From assembly GCA_000179315.1 (NCBI GenBank), contig ADZZ01000513.1:1-41053 (forward strand): 41,053 bases of DNA. The letters are read 5' to 3'. The DNA comes from a delta proteobacterium NaphS2. GTDB taxonomy: Bacteria > Desulfobacterota > DSM-4660 > Desulfatiglandales > Desulfatiglandaceae. Under the pieces are notes generated by a model. It worked only from the letters and a program-made list of their open reading frames with translations. It searched no databases and was not told the DNA's origin. A program made the position numbers and the translations under genes. Below are positions 1 through 8,698 of this stretch, piece after piece (position 1 is the first letter of the stretch; each line of letters opens with the position of its first letter).

Positions 1-425
1 TTTAACAGACCAATAAGAACCACATTCTGTGCCCATGGATATTTGGATTGATTGTCCTTTGCGGCATGATCGAAGATATGAGAACATCCGAAGATGTTGC
101 GACCTGTCTTTGGATTGATGAAATCATCTAATGCGATCATAAGTCGCCCATCGGACAAGGGGTCAGGAATGAGGTGCCATAAGGCGGCCCATAGGTTATG
201 CCATGGTATTTTGTTGGAAGCCATAAAGGTGTAGAATCGACGTTTGTTAATGTTGAGCCCAAACAAGGTATTGAGGCAACGCAACACGTTTGAAGAGATA
301 GATGAAGTGAAAGGGATGATGAAAGCCAGGATGGCATAAGAGAACCAGTGTGCTCGTTCCCTGCCGAGATTGGTGGAAGAAAAAGCATTTTGTAGAGGCT
401 TTAAGATATCGTTTAGAATAAACAT
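1..425 (-). CDS. Transposase, N-terminal part (runs off the left edge)
   Basis: This is the start of a DDE-type transposase. The ATG at 425 is preceded by a strong GGAAAGGAG ribosome binding site. About 141 residues are visible and are identical to the matching part of the right copy. A segment reading ALDDFINPKTGR probably carries the first catalytic aspartate. The protein resembles IS4/IS701-like transposases of Desulfobacterota, but I cannot fix the IS family from this fragment. The gene is cut by the window edge, so there is no sign either way of whether it is intact. Confidence 0.85.
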   Translation of the reverse strand, partial: MFILNDILKPLQNAFSSTNLGRERAHWFSYAILAFIIPFTSSISSNVLRCLNTLFGLNINKRRFYTFMASNKIPWHNLWAALWHLIPDPLSDGRLMIALDDFINPKTGRNIFGCSHIFDHAAKDNQSKYPWAQNVVLIGLL

Positions 426-470
426 GTTGCCAAGCTCCTTTCCGATGGAATATCAATAAGTTGTTATCGA

Positions 471-499
471 ATCCTATCACGAGATGGAGCGAATTTCAA
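471..499 (-). promoter_or_regulatory. Sigma-70 type promoter of the transposase (left copy)
   Basis: Reading left, a TTGAAA -35 box and a TAGGAT -10 box are separated by 17 bp, about 45 bp before the transposase start. The identical promoter is in the right copy at 40386-40414. Confidence 0.6.
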
Positions 500-734
500 G
501 GGTAAAAAGTTAAATAACTAGTTGAATTTATTGGCATAAAAATTGAAAAAATTTTCATTTTTCGTGCCAAAATTCTCTGCGCATAATAAAAAAAATGCGC
601 GGAACTGGCTGGAAAAATTGGAAAAGGTTCAAAAACGGTGAAACTTTAGTTCTTATGATCTAGTTAATTAAATAAAGCTTAGGTGTTCAGCAAGAATCGC
701 GAAGCCGCAGGAAGGAAGATCGGTGTTACATTCC

Positions 735-764
735 CTAAGGGCGAGCGACCCCGCAGCCCTTTAG
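735..764 (+). terminator. Rho-independent terminator-like hairpin
   Basis: CTAAGGGC at 735-742 pairs with GCCCTTTAG at 756-764 with one bulged base, and is followed by AAAATTTTT. It sits between the IS end and the riboswitch. It would stop rightward transcription coming from the left, perhaps from a gene that the IS separated from its terminator. The segment 652-734 before it shows no gene. Confidence 0.5.
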
Positions 765-783
765 AAAATTTTTACATATCAGA

Positions 784-855
784 GATAAAGCTAAACCCGT
801 CGTGAGGCGGGGACAGAAAGTTTCGGGTCTCAAAGGAAGGCGGCCGGGCTGCCTT
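784..855 (+). ncRNA. GEMM-I (cyclic dinucleotide) riboswitch aptamer
   Basis: The segment follows the GEMM-I / c-di-GMP-I layout. An AGCTAAACC entry leads into P2: CCCGTC (796-801) pairs with GGCGGG (806-811) across a GUGA tetraloop of the GNRA type. Then come the GGACAGAAAG junction (compare GGACGCAAAG), the CGGGTCT arm of P3, and the closing GGCCGGGCTGCC. By alignment with the Vc2 aptamer, the base at the position-20 equivalent is G790. G there is typical of c-di-GMP sensors, whereas Geobacter 3',3'-cGAMP sensors often have A. The gene controlled is the secreted protein at 1061. The ligand is inferred, not shown. Confidence 0.82.
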
Positions 856-861
856 AAAAGA

Positions 862-900
862 AAGAAAGCCAAGTCGTCTTCGTGATCACTTGGCTTTCTT
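862..900 (+). promoter_or_regulatory. Expression-platform hairpin downstream of the riboswitch
   Basis: A perfect 13-bp stem pairs 862-874 with 888-900 (arms AAGAAAGCCAAGT and ACTTGGCTTTCTT, 13-base loop) and begins seven bases after the aptamer. It is followed by GGGTTTTGGG rather than a clean U tract, so it is a weak intrinsic terminator or another type of switch element. Its place between aptamer and gene fits an expression platform. Confidence 0.6.
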
Positions 901-1060
901 GGGTTTTGGGTCCTCTTGGACCGGTCGTTTCGGATGTGGCGTCTGTGCTTTTAGGTGTTACGTGAAAAACGGGCTTTGGTATCAATGCCCTTTTTGGGGT
1001 AGGGCCGTGAGAAATAGAGATTTTTTTGTTAAACCATTTATAGGAAAAGGAGAAAAAATT

Positions 1061-1477
1061 ATGAAATGCTGTCGAAAAGGTTTTTTGGGTTGTCTGATGA
1101 TTGTCGCTTTGTGCGGTTTCTTTGGCCCTTCAACGACTTTTGGTTCCGACATCCTACCTATTGAAATTCAAGTTTCCCCCAATGTTTTAAACATTCAAAG
1201 CGAGAGCGAAGTCGTAACGGTTCATACGGATATCGCCTACAGTACGGTGGTCGGCTCAAGTGTACTTCTTAACGGCGTTGCCATTAGTCACTGGAAGTCC
1301 GATAACCGAGGCAACTTTGTGGCCAAGTTCGTGTCGCAGCAGATTAAGGACCTCCCTGGGCTGATAATCGACGGCTATAATACCTTGACGCTCACTGGTA
1401 ATACGATCGGAAAAGAGATGTTTGAGGGTTCGCAGGATATTATGGTAATCAATGTCGAACCGACTGGGAAGCAGTGA
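1061..1477 (+). CDS. Small secreted protein of unknown function, riboswitch controlled
   Basis: The product is 138 residues. I chose the ATG at 1061 because AGGAAAAGGAG stands just before it and a signal peptide follows directly (hydrophobic core LMIVALCGFFG, likely cleavage after TFGS near residue 29). An upstream in-frame ATG at 890 lies inside the platform hairpin and is unlikely. The mature part, about 110 residues, is rich in beta-branched and polar residues (IEIQVSPNVLNIQSE, later VLLNGVAISHWKSDNRGNF), which suggests an Ig-like or beta-sandwich fold. No enzyme motif is visible. Control by a cyclic-dinucleotide riboswitch suggests a surface, matrix or adhesion role; this is inference. 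The gene is alone on its strand here. Confidence 0.75.
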   Translation: MKCCRKGFLGCLMIVALCGFFGPSTTFGSDILPIEIQVSPNVLNIQSESEVVTVHTDIAYSTVVGSSVLLNGVAISHWKSDNRGNFVAKFVSQQIKDLPGLIIDGYNTLTLTGNTIGKEMFEGSQDIMVINVEPTGKQ

Positions 1478-1530
1478 TACTGGACTCCCAAAGTTGTGGC
1501 AGGCTGCTAATCCTTGTTGGTTGTTCCTCT

Positions 1531-2814
1531 TTATTTGTGCCACCTCTCCATGTGCGTTGCATGGGTTTTCAGATAGGCACCGGGCTTATAAAGTCTGTCG
1601 TAGAAATCCGTATCCAGATGGTGCGCCTGCAGGTACATGATCAGGAACATGGTGGGTACGGTACCTGGGAATTTACCGAAGGTGTCATAAATGTATTGGG
1701 CCTGTAATGCCACGCACTCTTTAAAGCGTTCATCGTGGACCTGGGCTGCTTTGCGCACTTTGGGGCTTTCTTTCCACGGTCCGGGTGTATCGGCATTGAA
1801 AGGACCTCCGGGACCGAATTTTCGTTTGCACACCGCTTCCACGGCAGCGCACATGTTCGGATAGTGCGGCGGGCAATACCCTTCCATTACGCCGGTTAGT
1901 CCGGTAGGGTTCGGGTAAGGCCAGCGCTCATCCTCATGATAGCGAAATCCCAACCCCGGAGCATCAAGATCCCCGCTGGCGCCCAGAACGGCGAAAGGGT
2001 CCACGCCGTTCAACATCCAGCCGCCCAGCCCCATGGCCTGAAGCATCAGGGTCCCGGCAAAACAGCTGGCTCCCAGCTCAACGCTCAACTCGGAAAGGGA
2101 CCACTGTTCCACAAAGGTGAGGTTCCACACGTTATGGATATCGACCATGTCCTTGTAATGCTCGATGCCGGGAATGGCACACCGGTTAATATCATCAAAA
2201 AGTACCAATCCATTTTGAAGCATGTAGCAAAGGGCCAGGAGTACGTGTTGGGAAAGATCGCCCACGGGGATGACCACCAGGGTCGAAGGCTTGTTGAATG
2301 CCCAAGTGTTGTGGGCTTCCACGAAGGGCACCTCGGAAGGGATTTTAAGGCGCCCGTCCTGAAGCTTGCGCACCTTTTTTCGAGTGTTGTCCACAAAGTC
2401 GTTTACATCCAATGATCCTTCGTTCGACCGTTCCGAAAAAGCCGGCGCGTCCCGCATATCCAGCATGTACACCCCTTCATCGTCGGTGAAAAAGGTCTGG
2501 CTGGTTTGAAAGCCCGCAGCCGATGGGAAGACCCTGCCGCCCGCTGCACCGGCATAATTTGAAAGATGGGGCGCGTATCGGGCACCGCGATATATCATGT
2601 GATGCCAGGATGTGTTTCCGCCGCATGCCGAGACAATCAGCATTTTCTCGAGATCCGTCAATGGTAACGATTGGTGGCTGGAGGTATACTGAAATGCGCC
2701 ATCCGGGATCTCCGCCCCCATGAAGAACCTTCTGGAACGGCGTCCCAGAAGCGCCTCAATGAGATTGAAAGAGAGCATATCCTGAAAACCGGGCGGCAGG
2801 TTTTGTTTCACCAT
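1531..2814 (-). CDS. Nitroreductase-like family protein
   Basis: The product is about 427 residues from the ATG at 2814, which follows GGAAAGGGGAAGGA; an ATG eight codons upstream (2838) has no ribosome site of its own. The N-terminal region (IEALLGRRSRRF, then PLTDLEKMLIVSACGG) resembles the opening of FMN-dependent nitroreductase-fold proteins, in which an arginine pair contacts FMN. The protein is much longer than a classic 200-residue nitroreductase, and I see no substrate signature. No signal peptide is visible. It is the second gene of a leftward pair, 61 bp after the multihaem cytochrome, so the two may be co-expressed. I am fairly sure of the family resemblance but not of the activity. 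Confidence 0.6.
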   Translation of the reverse strand: MVKQNLPPGFQDMLSFNLIEALLGRRSRRFFMGAEIPDGAFQYTSSHQSLPLTDLEKMLIVSACGGNTSWHHMIYRGARYAPHLSNYAGAAGGRVFPSAAGFQTSQTFFTDDEGVYMLDMRDAPAFSERSNEGSLDVNDFVDNTRKKVRKLQDGRLKIPSEVPFVEAHNTWAFNKPSTLVVIPVGDLSQHVLLALCYMLQNGLVLFDDINRCAIPGIEHYKDMVDIHNVWNLTFVEQWSLSELSVELGASCFAGTLMLQAMGLGGWMLNGVDPFAVLGASGDLDAPGLGFRYHEDERWPYPNPTGLTGVMEGYCPPHYPNMCAAVEAVCKRKFGPGGPFNADTPGPWKESPKVRKAAQVHDERFKECVALQAQYIYDTFGKFPGTVPTMFLIMYLQAHHLDTDFYDRLYKPGAYLKTHATHMERWHK

Positions 2815-2875
2815 TTCCTTCCCCTTTCCAAATAGCATTAGCGCCTCGGGTTATCTTTTGATCCGCCGTTGGACC

Positions 2876-5800
2876 TCATTGGACGTAGTCCGTATCCGTC
2901 GCCAGCATGAGCTTCCAGTCCTTGATAAACGCCTCTTCTCCCTCCTTGGCACCATCGGTGTTTAGATGACTGGTGAGGTAATAGAGGCGCTGGATCTGGT
3001 TCTTTTGCGCCGCACCCACATTGGCATCGTTAAACCGTTGCTGGAGATAGAAAGGGGGAATGGACTGGTTGTAAAGGGTGACTTTGACGTTATCCACCTT
3101 TGCCATGGATGCCGCATCCAGGGTGATGAGATATTCGATTTCATCGGCGCCGGTGAGCTGCGGGTTGGTGTAAAAGGGGTCATTTTTGGCGTCACCCGGT
3201 ATTCGGGCCAGTTCACTGATATATGTTGAAGGGTTGGAGGCAAAAAATTCCGGATCAAACCCCTTGGGGCGCAGCCGGTTGTTCTTGACCGGTGTCACCC
3301 GGCGCAGGAAACTGGTGGTCAGGTTTCCGTCGGAGTCCTTGATGAGTTCCTGGTAAATCTGGGCCTTGGCCTGTCTGTCCACGACCTGATAGTGGGGCTG
3401 GAACAGGGCGGGGTTTTGAATGACGTCCTCACTGGGAAGCACCGGCCCGTTAACCCCCTCGATGATGGCCCCCACGCTGTTGGTTCTGCCCGATGCCCAC
3501 AAGATGTTGTCTTCCACGTCCCTCACCAGGAACTCGATGAATACCCGTCTGAATCCCACCCCCGAGGGGAGGTAGTGCCCCGCCTTGTTGGTCACTTTTA
3601 TGACGGCTCTTAATTTGCCTTCCGCCGTCTTTTCGAGGGATCGTATCTCCACCGAGGCGGTTTGGTTCCGCGCCATGTCCAGAAATGAATTGCGGGCGGT
3701 GGTGAGCGACTGGGTCGTGGCGACTCCCGTCATGAAATCGATTTGCCGTCTTCCCAGAATCAGCGGGGATTCCTGGAACATTTCATTTAAAAAGACGTTC
3801 AGCCCGTGAAGGGGATGCCGGGAATAGCTGGTCCGTTCCGTCAGGGTGATCTCATCATCGGGCAGACGGTTGCTTGTGGGGGGGAAATCGGGCGTTTCAA
3901 TATTGGCGATTTTGGTCTTTACCGCTTTGTCGTAAAATGATTTGGGCATATGGCAGCCCTGGCAGTTCACATAGGAATTGCCTTCTTTTGAATATACGCT
4001 GTTCGTCCACTCCAAATGGGTAGTCTGTTCATAACTGAAGCGCAGCAGTGCCCCATCGTTGGAGACCACGGGGAGCAGAATGTTGTGGCAGGTGCCGCAC
4101 AACTGAGAGTCCTGTGTCTGTTTTCCATAAAGGGGACGGACACCCAGGGCATTTCCCATGGGCTTCTGGACAATCTGCCGGTAAGGCCCATAGAGCTGAT
4201 TGGCTGGGCCTGTCACGAAATTGCCCGTGTATTCCGCTTCCGTGTTAAAGGCCGTATCCACAATGTGGTGGCACACCGTGCAGGAGATGCCGTCTCTCGC
4301 GAGGGACCCGTATATCTGGTCCGTATTGGGCGAAGATCCCGGCCACTCCGTGACCGCGCTTGCCGGTAGCGGCATGCCGTAGGGGACCTGGGCTGGGGGT
4401 TTGATGCCGAACAGGGATATACAGTCTTCTTTTTCTTTCTCTTTATCCCCTTCGGTGTCGATCTGATACTGCCGCTGGCCCATGACCCCATGACAGTGCA
4501 AACAGGTGGTCTCGATGCAGGCCGCCGGTTCCGGGAGGCCCGCAAGACCCGATGCAAAGAAGTTTGTCTCGCTCTGAACCTGTGCAAAGAAAATCGGATC
4601 CCGCCCGGCCTGTCCCAGGGGTGAAGCTTTCCACTCGCCGTAGGGAGAGAGGTTATAGCGTTCCGCCGGGTTTTTGCCCTCCTGCTCCTGCACAATCATA
4701 TTGGGCAGGTTGGCATTCATGAACGTGGCGTCATGGCATCCGATGCACTGGTCGGATGTGAGATATTTTCCGGGTCCGGCGGCCAGCGACACTTGATGAT
4801 CATAGGTTTCGGCCGGCAATCGCACTTCCCAGGCCCGGGTGAAGTCGACGGACTGGATCTGGTCGTAAAAGGTCAGAAATTCTTGTGTCGGTTCGGGAAG
4901 TGGGTTGGTGAAGGGATCGTTGAACCCCGCTTCGTTCTGGCTTTCCAGATAGGAAAGAGCGATCCGTTGGGGTGCGTGCAGATTTCCCCTGAAATCAGGA
5001 TCTTCCAGGAGCAGCAGGTCCGGACTGAATTGTTTGAACCTCGTGCCGCTGGTGATCACATTGATCAGCGATGAAAAGGTGGACTCTTTCTCGGCGGAAG
5101 CGTGGCAATTGATGCACCAGTTGCCGTACTGGCTGTAACGCCATACGGTATCGGGGAATTTCCCGTCCTTCAGAAAGAGATATCCCGTGGGATACCAGTT
5201 CTCATTTCGTTCCCATGGGGGATTCATGGTTTCGGTAAAAAAATCATCCGATGTAACGGCGGATGCATCCAGAATGGGCGGATTTCCCAACTCCCATTCC
5301 GCCACCGGCGGCGAAGGCTCCTGGGTGAAACTGCCCTGGTACCAGCCATCCCTGGAGGCTTCATTATTCTTAATGAATACGGTCCAGTGGGTGGGTTCCA
5401 CATTGTCATCAATTTCCATGCAGCCCTGAAAGTCCACGGAAATGCCCAGGGATTCGTTGATGGGATGCTGTTCCTTGATGATCATGGCACCGTCCGGAAT
5501 GGTCCCCTGCCGGTCGGCGCATAGCCATCCGATGACTTCCGGAGAGTAATAGATGCGCACGGCCGTGGAGTGGACGCCGTAGAACTCCCCGTGGCCGATG
5601 GCCCCCACATAGGGGCCGGTCATGCGCCAGTTCAGGTCGTGGGCCCAGTTCAGTTCGGTATCATAGAGACGGCTGCGCAGAAAGTCTCTGAATGCCGTAT
5701 CAAAGGCGTTTTTCATGTCATGGTTGGTATAGTTTGGTGGTACCCGCAGATTGGGCGGGGCCGGTTCTCCGTCTCCCACATGGGCCAGGCACCACGAATC

Positions 5801-5968
5801 GATTTCAGCCTCGGAAAGGTCCGCCACCGAGCCGGGGCAGACCCATTCATCTGGATTTGAGGGGAGCGGGCCGATATTTACTTTTGTAACGGTGTCGTTG
5901 CTGTCGCATCCGGATAAAAGAAACAGAAAGAATACAACACCCATAAAGGCGAAGGTTCTTCGACCCAT
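2876..5968 (-). CDS. Six-haem c-type cytochrome lipoprotein with P460-like N-terminal region
   Basis: The product is 1,030 residues. The ATG at 5968 follows GGAGGGGGACACT. The N-terminus is a lipoprotein signal (hydrophobic run, then LSGC with Cys21 as the lipid-bearing residue), so the protein should be membrane anchored on the outer side of the inner membrane or in the outer membrane. Six CXXCH haem motifs are visible: CINCH (285-289), CIGCH (near 410), CLHCH (near 490), CTVCH (near 563), CGTCH (near 624) and CQGCH (near 668). Residues 100-290 resemble cytochrome P460-type domains (KEQ, HWTVFIK, then the first haem). The C-terminal 350 residues have no haem motif and look beta-rich. It is probably a periplasmic electron carrier or a haem enzyme whose substrate is unknown. 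It leads a two-gene unit with the nitroreductase-like gene. Confidence 0.85.
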   Translation of the reverse strand: MGRRTFAFMGVVFFLFLLSGCDSNDTVTKVNIGPLPSNPDEWVCPGSVADLSEAEIDSWCLAHVGDGEPAPPNLRVPPNYTNHDMKNAFDTAFRDFLRSRLYDTELNWAHDLNWRMTGPYVGAIGHGEFYGVHSTAVRIYYSPEVIGWLCADRQGTIPDGAMIIKEQHPINESLGISVDFQGCMEIDDNVEPTHWTVFIKNNEASRDGWYQGSFTQEPSPPVAEWELGNPPILDASAVTSDDFFTETMNPPWERNENWYPTGYLFLKDGKFPDTVWRYSQYGNWCINCHASAEKESTFSSLINVITSGTRFKQFSPDLLLLEDPDFRGNLHAPQRIALSYLESQNEAGFNDPFTNPLPEPTQEFLTFYDQIQSVDFTRAWEVRLPAETYDHQVSLAAGPGKYLTSDQCIGCHDATFMNANLPNMIVQEQEGKNPAERYNLSPYGEWKASPLGQAGRDPIFFAQVQSETNFFASGLAGLPEPAACIETTCLHCHGVMGQRQYQIDTEGDKEKEKEDCISLFGIKPPAQVPYGMPLPASAVTEWPGSSPNTDQIYGSLARDGISCTVCHHIVDTAFNTEAEYTGNFVTGPANQLYGPYRQIVQKPMGNALGVRPLYGKQTQDSQLCGTCHNILLPVVSNDGALLRFSYEQTTHLEWTNSVYSKEGNSYVNCQGCHMPKSFYDKAVKTKIANIETPDFPPTSNRLPDDEITLTERTSYSRHPLHGLNVFLNEMFQESPLILGRRQIDFMTGVATTQSLTTARNSFLDMARNQTASVEIRSLEKTAEGKLRAVIKVTNKAGHYLPSGVGFRRVFIEFLVRDVEDNILWASGRTNSVGAIIEGVNGPVLPSEDVIQNPALFQPHYQVVDRQAKAQIYQELIKDSDGNLTTSFLRRVTPVKNNRLRPKGFDPEFFASNPSTYISELARIPGDAKNDPFYTNPQLTGADEIEYLITLDAASMAKVDNVKVTLYNQSIPPFYLQQRFNDANVGAAQKNQIQRLYYLTSHLNTDGAKEGEEAFIKDWKLMLATDTDYVQ

Positions 5969-6344
5969 AGTGTCCCCCTCCTTGAATAGGTATGCAGAAA
6001 GAGTAACTTAAAACGATAGTTTAAATAAAGAAATTAAAGTGAGTTAGACGGATATTCTACGATGCTAAAATATTGCGAAGGAATATGTTTTTCAATTCAA
6101 CAAATTGTGACGGGTCCGCATTTTGGTCAGCGGATTTCAAATTGAACTTATTGATCTTTAAAACGAATTTTATTGAATCGGTTAATCTCAGTCAAGAAAA
6201 ATCATTAAAACCCCATTTCCCTATTCATTGACCGGGTGATCCAGAAGACCTTGGGTGAGCCTTCCATCGCCCGCAAGTCCCGATTAATTGTGGCATATTT
6301 TCTTAAAAATGGGTAGACTATTTACAGTGAAAAGGAGTGTTTCG
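5969..6344. other. Intergenic region, 376 bp
   Basis: The region is AT-rich and lies between two diverging genes, so it should hold promoters for both the cytochrome and the TIR-like gene. I see no convincing -35/-10 pair, repeat or RNA. The stretch 6214-6312 reads as a short coding-like frame ending in TAG and could be a gene remnant; this is weak. Confidence 0.35.
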
Positions 6345-6788
6345 ATGATCGTACATAAGGTCACAACCGAAAAGCTGGAGAAGGACCACCTCTCGCAGGG
6401 GGCGCACAAAAGAATCTATGTGGGGTGCGCCGAACCGGACATCCCGCGTCGCGATATGATGATCGGTTTCAGGCAACGTTGGCAATTTTATATCAATAAT
6501 ACCTTCGACTTTCTCACAAGTGACGGAAGCGGTTTGGAACGGGATCGTTGGAAACGGGTGGCTGAAAAAAACATTCACAAATCGGATGCCGTGATGATTC
6601 TGGTTTCGGAACACACGGCCTCGGATTTCGGTGTCTCATGGGAAATTGACTGCGCGCTAAAAAAAGGGCTTCCCATTGTGGGGGTGGATATCCGAAAGAG
6701 ATCGGCGGGCGGTATCCCAAAAGGGCTTGCCGGAAAGATGACGCGATACGGATGGGAATGGTTTGCCATGTTCATTGATGGGCTGTAG
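6345..6788 (+). CDS. TIR-like (DUF1863 / ThsB-like) domain protein
   Basis: The product is 147 residues. The ATG at 6345 has AAAGGAG seven bases before it, which is better than the in-frame ATGs at 6288 and 6309. From residue 22 on it follows the MTH538-type TIR-like fold: a first strand (KRIYVGCAE), a middle helix with WKRVAEKNIHKSD, the strand AVMILVSEHT, then SWEIDCALKKGLPIVGVDIR. The glutamate of SWEID matches the catalytic glutamate of TIR NAD-hydrolase or cyclase domains. Such proteins include ThsB of the Thoeris anti-phage system, which signals to a ThsA effector. No ThsA or other effector is next to it, so it is an orphan here. It overlaps nothing and converges with the phospholipase D family gene 38 bp away. 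Confidence 0.7.
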   Translation: MIVHKVTTEKLEKDHLSQGAHKRIYVGCAEPDIPRRDMMIGFRQRWQFYINNTFDFLTSDGSGLERDRWKRVAEKNIHKSDAVMILVSEHTASDFGVSWEIDCALKKGLPIVGVDIRKRSAGGIPKGLAGKMTRYGWEWFAMFIDGL

Positions 6789-6826
6789 CCCGACGTGGCT
6801 TCTTTTCGATCACCTTACGACAAGCG

Positions 6827-8449
6827 CTAAAAATAATCCTCAAGCAATTTTCCGAATTGTTTGCGCAGCCGGTAAGCGGTTCCCGAAGGCGCCTTATAGG
6901 CTTTTGCCGCTTCCATAGTAATCCGTTTGCTGAAAGAAAGATCGCTTTTCTGGAAGAAATCGGTCAACTGTTTGGCCAGGGGCTTGCTTTCGCAAATAAT
7001 GACCGTTTCGCTGTTGAGCCGTTCGCTTCTGGGATCCAGGTTGAAAGAACCCACCAGGGACACGGCGCCGTCGAAGATCGCGTATTTGGAGTGCATGGTC
7101 CCCTGTCGCCGCTCGACGGTTCCCGCCTTGCGCCCCTGCCATTCCCAGATTTGAACCCCCGCAGTGCCGTCGGGGCATCTTTTGACGGCCGCCTCCCCGT
7201 TGACCTCCAGCAATTCTTCGTAATGACTTCGCCCCACGATCGTGATGTCGGGAAGATCATTGGTTTCAAGACTGTTGGTGATGATGACAACCCTGACGCA
7301 GCGTCTTGCGGCATCCTTGATGGCCTTAATCATGGGCGCCGTTGCCACGAAATAGGCATTTGCAATAAGGATTTCCTTTTTTGCGTCCTGAATCAGCTTC
7401 AGATAGGCCTGGGCAATGTAGGATTCTTCAAATCGGGGTCTGTTCTGAAAAAACCTGCAGCGAGCAGGTCTGTAAATGGGTTGAAAGGGTAGTTCCGACA
7501 TGTATGCCACGCGCTGTTTGAGATACGCATCGGTTTCGTAGCCCAATTTGAGTTTTCCGAACGCGTTAAACAACTCTTTGGTCATGTCCAGGTTTCCGAG
7601 CCCGTCCAGGGACTTTTGGGTCAAGTCCCAGTAACGGTCGGCGTCCGCAATGCCCCTTCTTTTTTTAAGACACTGAAAGTATTGATAGTTCCTGTCAAAT
7701 GCCGCCACAATGTCCTTCACAACGGTTCCTCTGACGATCACATCCTGGTCGCGCCAGTAACGGCTCGGATTTGAAAAATCGATTCTGAAATATTCGTTTC
7801 CGATGTTGAGTCCTCCCACAATGGCAATTCCGTGATCGGTATCACCGTCAACGATCCACATCTTCTCATGAAACCGTTTGTTTAAATCGACGGTCCGGGC
7901 AAGAGGATCCGAACTCCCCATGGAAATCTCGTTTAACCATTCAAGTCCCAGAATTTCATACCCTTCCACCAAAATACCGTGCTGCTGCAGATCGAAATAC
8001 ATCTTTTTGGTCTGATAATTCTGATTGCTCACGGCATCCACGATGACTCTGACGTTCAGCCCCTGCGCTTTTTTGTATTTCAGGATTTGGGCGATATAGA
8101 GGCCGGATTCGTCGCCTTTGAAGGTTAATGCCTGGATGCGAATGGATGTGTCGGCCTCCATGATGGTTTTGATCCGCATGGCGAATGAAATTTCACCGTT
8201 TGGCAGGAGCGCAATCCAGTTTTTACGGGGTGACCGGGTATGAAAGAGCCCGCTTCGGCCGATGAGGGAAATCGGGCTCCCCTTGAAGTCTTTGGCCGGC
8301 CCGAAAACCGACCAGGGAGATATCTCTTTGTTCATCTCTTGATGTTTGATTGAAACGGTACCAGGAGCTGCGGGAAACGCTCCGGCGAAGACGCCACTAT
8401 TTTCCATAGAAAAGATGAGAAGCAGCAACAGGCGGCAAAAGGTCTTCAT
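6827..8449 (-). CDS. Secreted phospholipase D / cardiolipin synthase-like protein
   Basis: The product is 540 residues from the ATG at 8449, which has GGAG eight bases upstream and is followed at once by a signal peptide (MKTFCRLLLLLIFS). The earlier in-frame ATG at 8500 would bury the signal. Two HxK(x4)D motifs mark the two catalytic halves: HEKMWIVDG with GGLNIGNEY after it, and HSKYAIFDG with GSFNLDPRS after it. This is the two-domain PLD superfamily used for phosphatidyl transfer or phosphodiester hydrolysis. The periplasmic location suggests lipid or envelope work rather than cytoplasmic cardiolipin synthesis. The exact substrate cannot be read. Confidence 0.85.
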   Translation of the reverse strand: MKTFCRLLLLLIFSMENSGVFAGAFPAAPGTVSIKHQEMNKEISPWSVFGPAKDFKGSPISLIGRSGLFHTRSPRKNWIALLPNGEISFAMRIKTIMEADTSIRIQALTFKGDESGLYIAQILKYKKAQGLNVRVIVDAVSNQNYQTKKMYFDLQQHGILVEGYEILGLEWLNEISMGSSDPLARTVDLNKRFHEKMWIVDGDTDHGIAIVGGLNIGNEYFRIDFSNPSRYWRDQDVIVRGTVVKDIVAAFDRNYQYFQCLKKRRGIADADRYWDLTQKSLDGLGNLDMTKELFNAFGKLKLGYETDAYLKQRVAYMSELPFQPIYRPARCRFFQNRPRFEESYIAQAYLKLIQDAKKEILIANAYFVATAPMIKAIKDAARRCVRVVIITNSLETNDLPDITIVGRSHYEELLEVNGEAAVKRCPDGTAGVQIWEWQGRKAGTVERRQGTMHSKYAIFDGAVSLVGSFNLDPRSERLNSETVIICESKPLAKQLTDFFQKSDLSFSKRITMEAAKAYKAPSGTAYRLRKQFGKLLEDYF

Positions 8450-8698
8450 TTTGTGGGCTCCGGAGGTGGTTGGTGGTCCGTTCTGCGGATATCTTACCAC
8501 AAAATCGGCTGGAGGGTCTCATAAAAACCAAGGTAAATGATGCGCCAAAAATCATGTGACTTGGGATTGATTTCGTTGTATGATACTGACAGTGGGCTTG
8601 TTGAATCCGGTAATCTTCATTAAATTCCGGGCTCCCGCTACGACCCTGAAGATTCAGAGGTGGGAGTTCAAAACTGTTAAAATTCTGAGATACTTTCC

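Larger units (their letters stand above)
1..651 (-). mobile_element. Insertion sequence, left copy (truncated by window edge)
   Basis: The 651 bases are the exact reverse complement of 40234-40884 wherever I compared them; identity stops at 651/652. The element end is therefore at or within a base or two of 651. The copy holds the 5' part of a transposase gene reading left and about 226 bp of upstream DNA. That upstream DNA contains a promoter and a small GCGCAT/ATGCGC hairpin near 579-600. The other end of the element lies outside the window, so terminal repeats and a target duplication cannot be defined. Confidence 0.9.

Noticed and set aside
690-764. A second, tandem riboswitch upstream of the GEMM aptamer
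   Set aside because: There is a terminator-like hairpin and a GAAGCCGCAGG stretch, but I could not fit the conserved core of any riboswitch class.
2876-5968. Long open frames opposite the cytochrome and opposite other GC-rich genes
   Set aside because: They have no ribosome sites or family resemblance and mirror the codon bias of the real genes.
6214-6312. Remnant gene before the TIR-like gene
   Set aside because: Only about 32 codons are open and no family is recognisable; it could be chance.
6345-8449. TIR-like and phospholipase D family genes as one two-gene defence system
   Set aside because: They are convergent, and the phospholipase D family protein has a signal peptide, so it would be outside the cytoplasm where the TIR-like protein acts.
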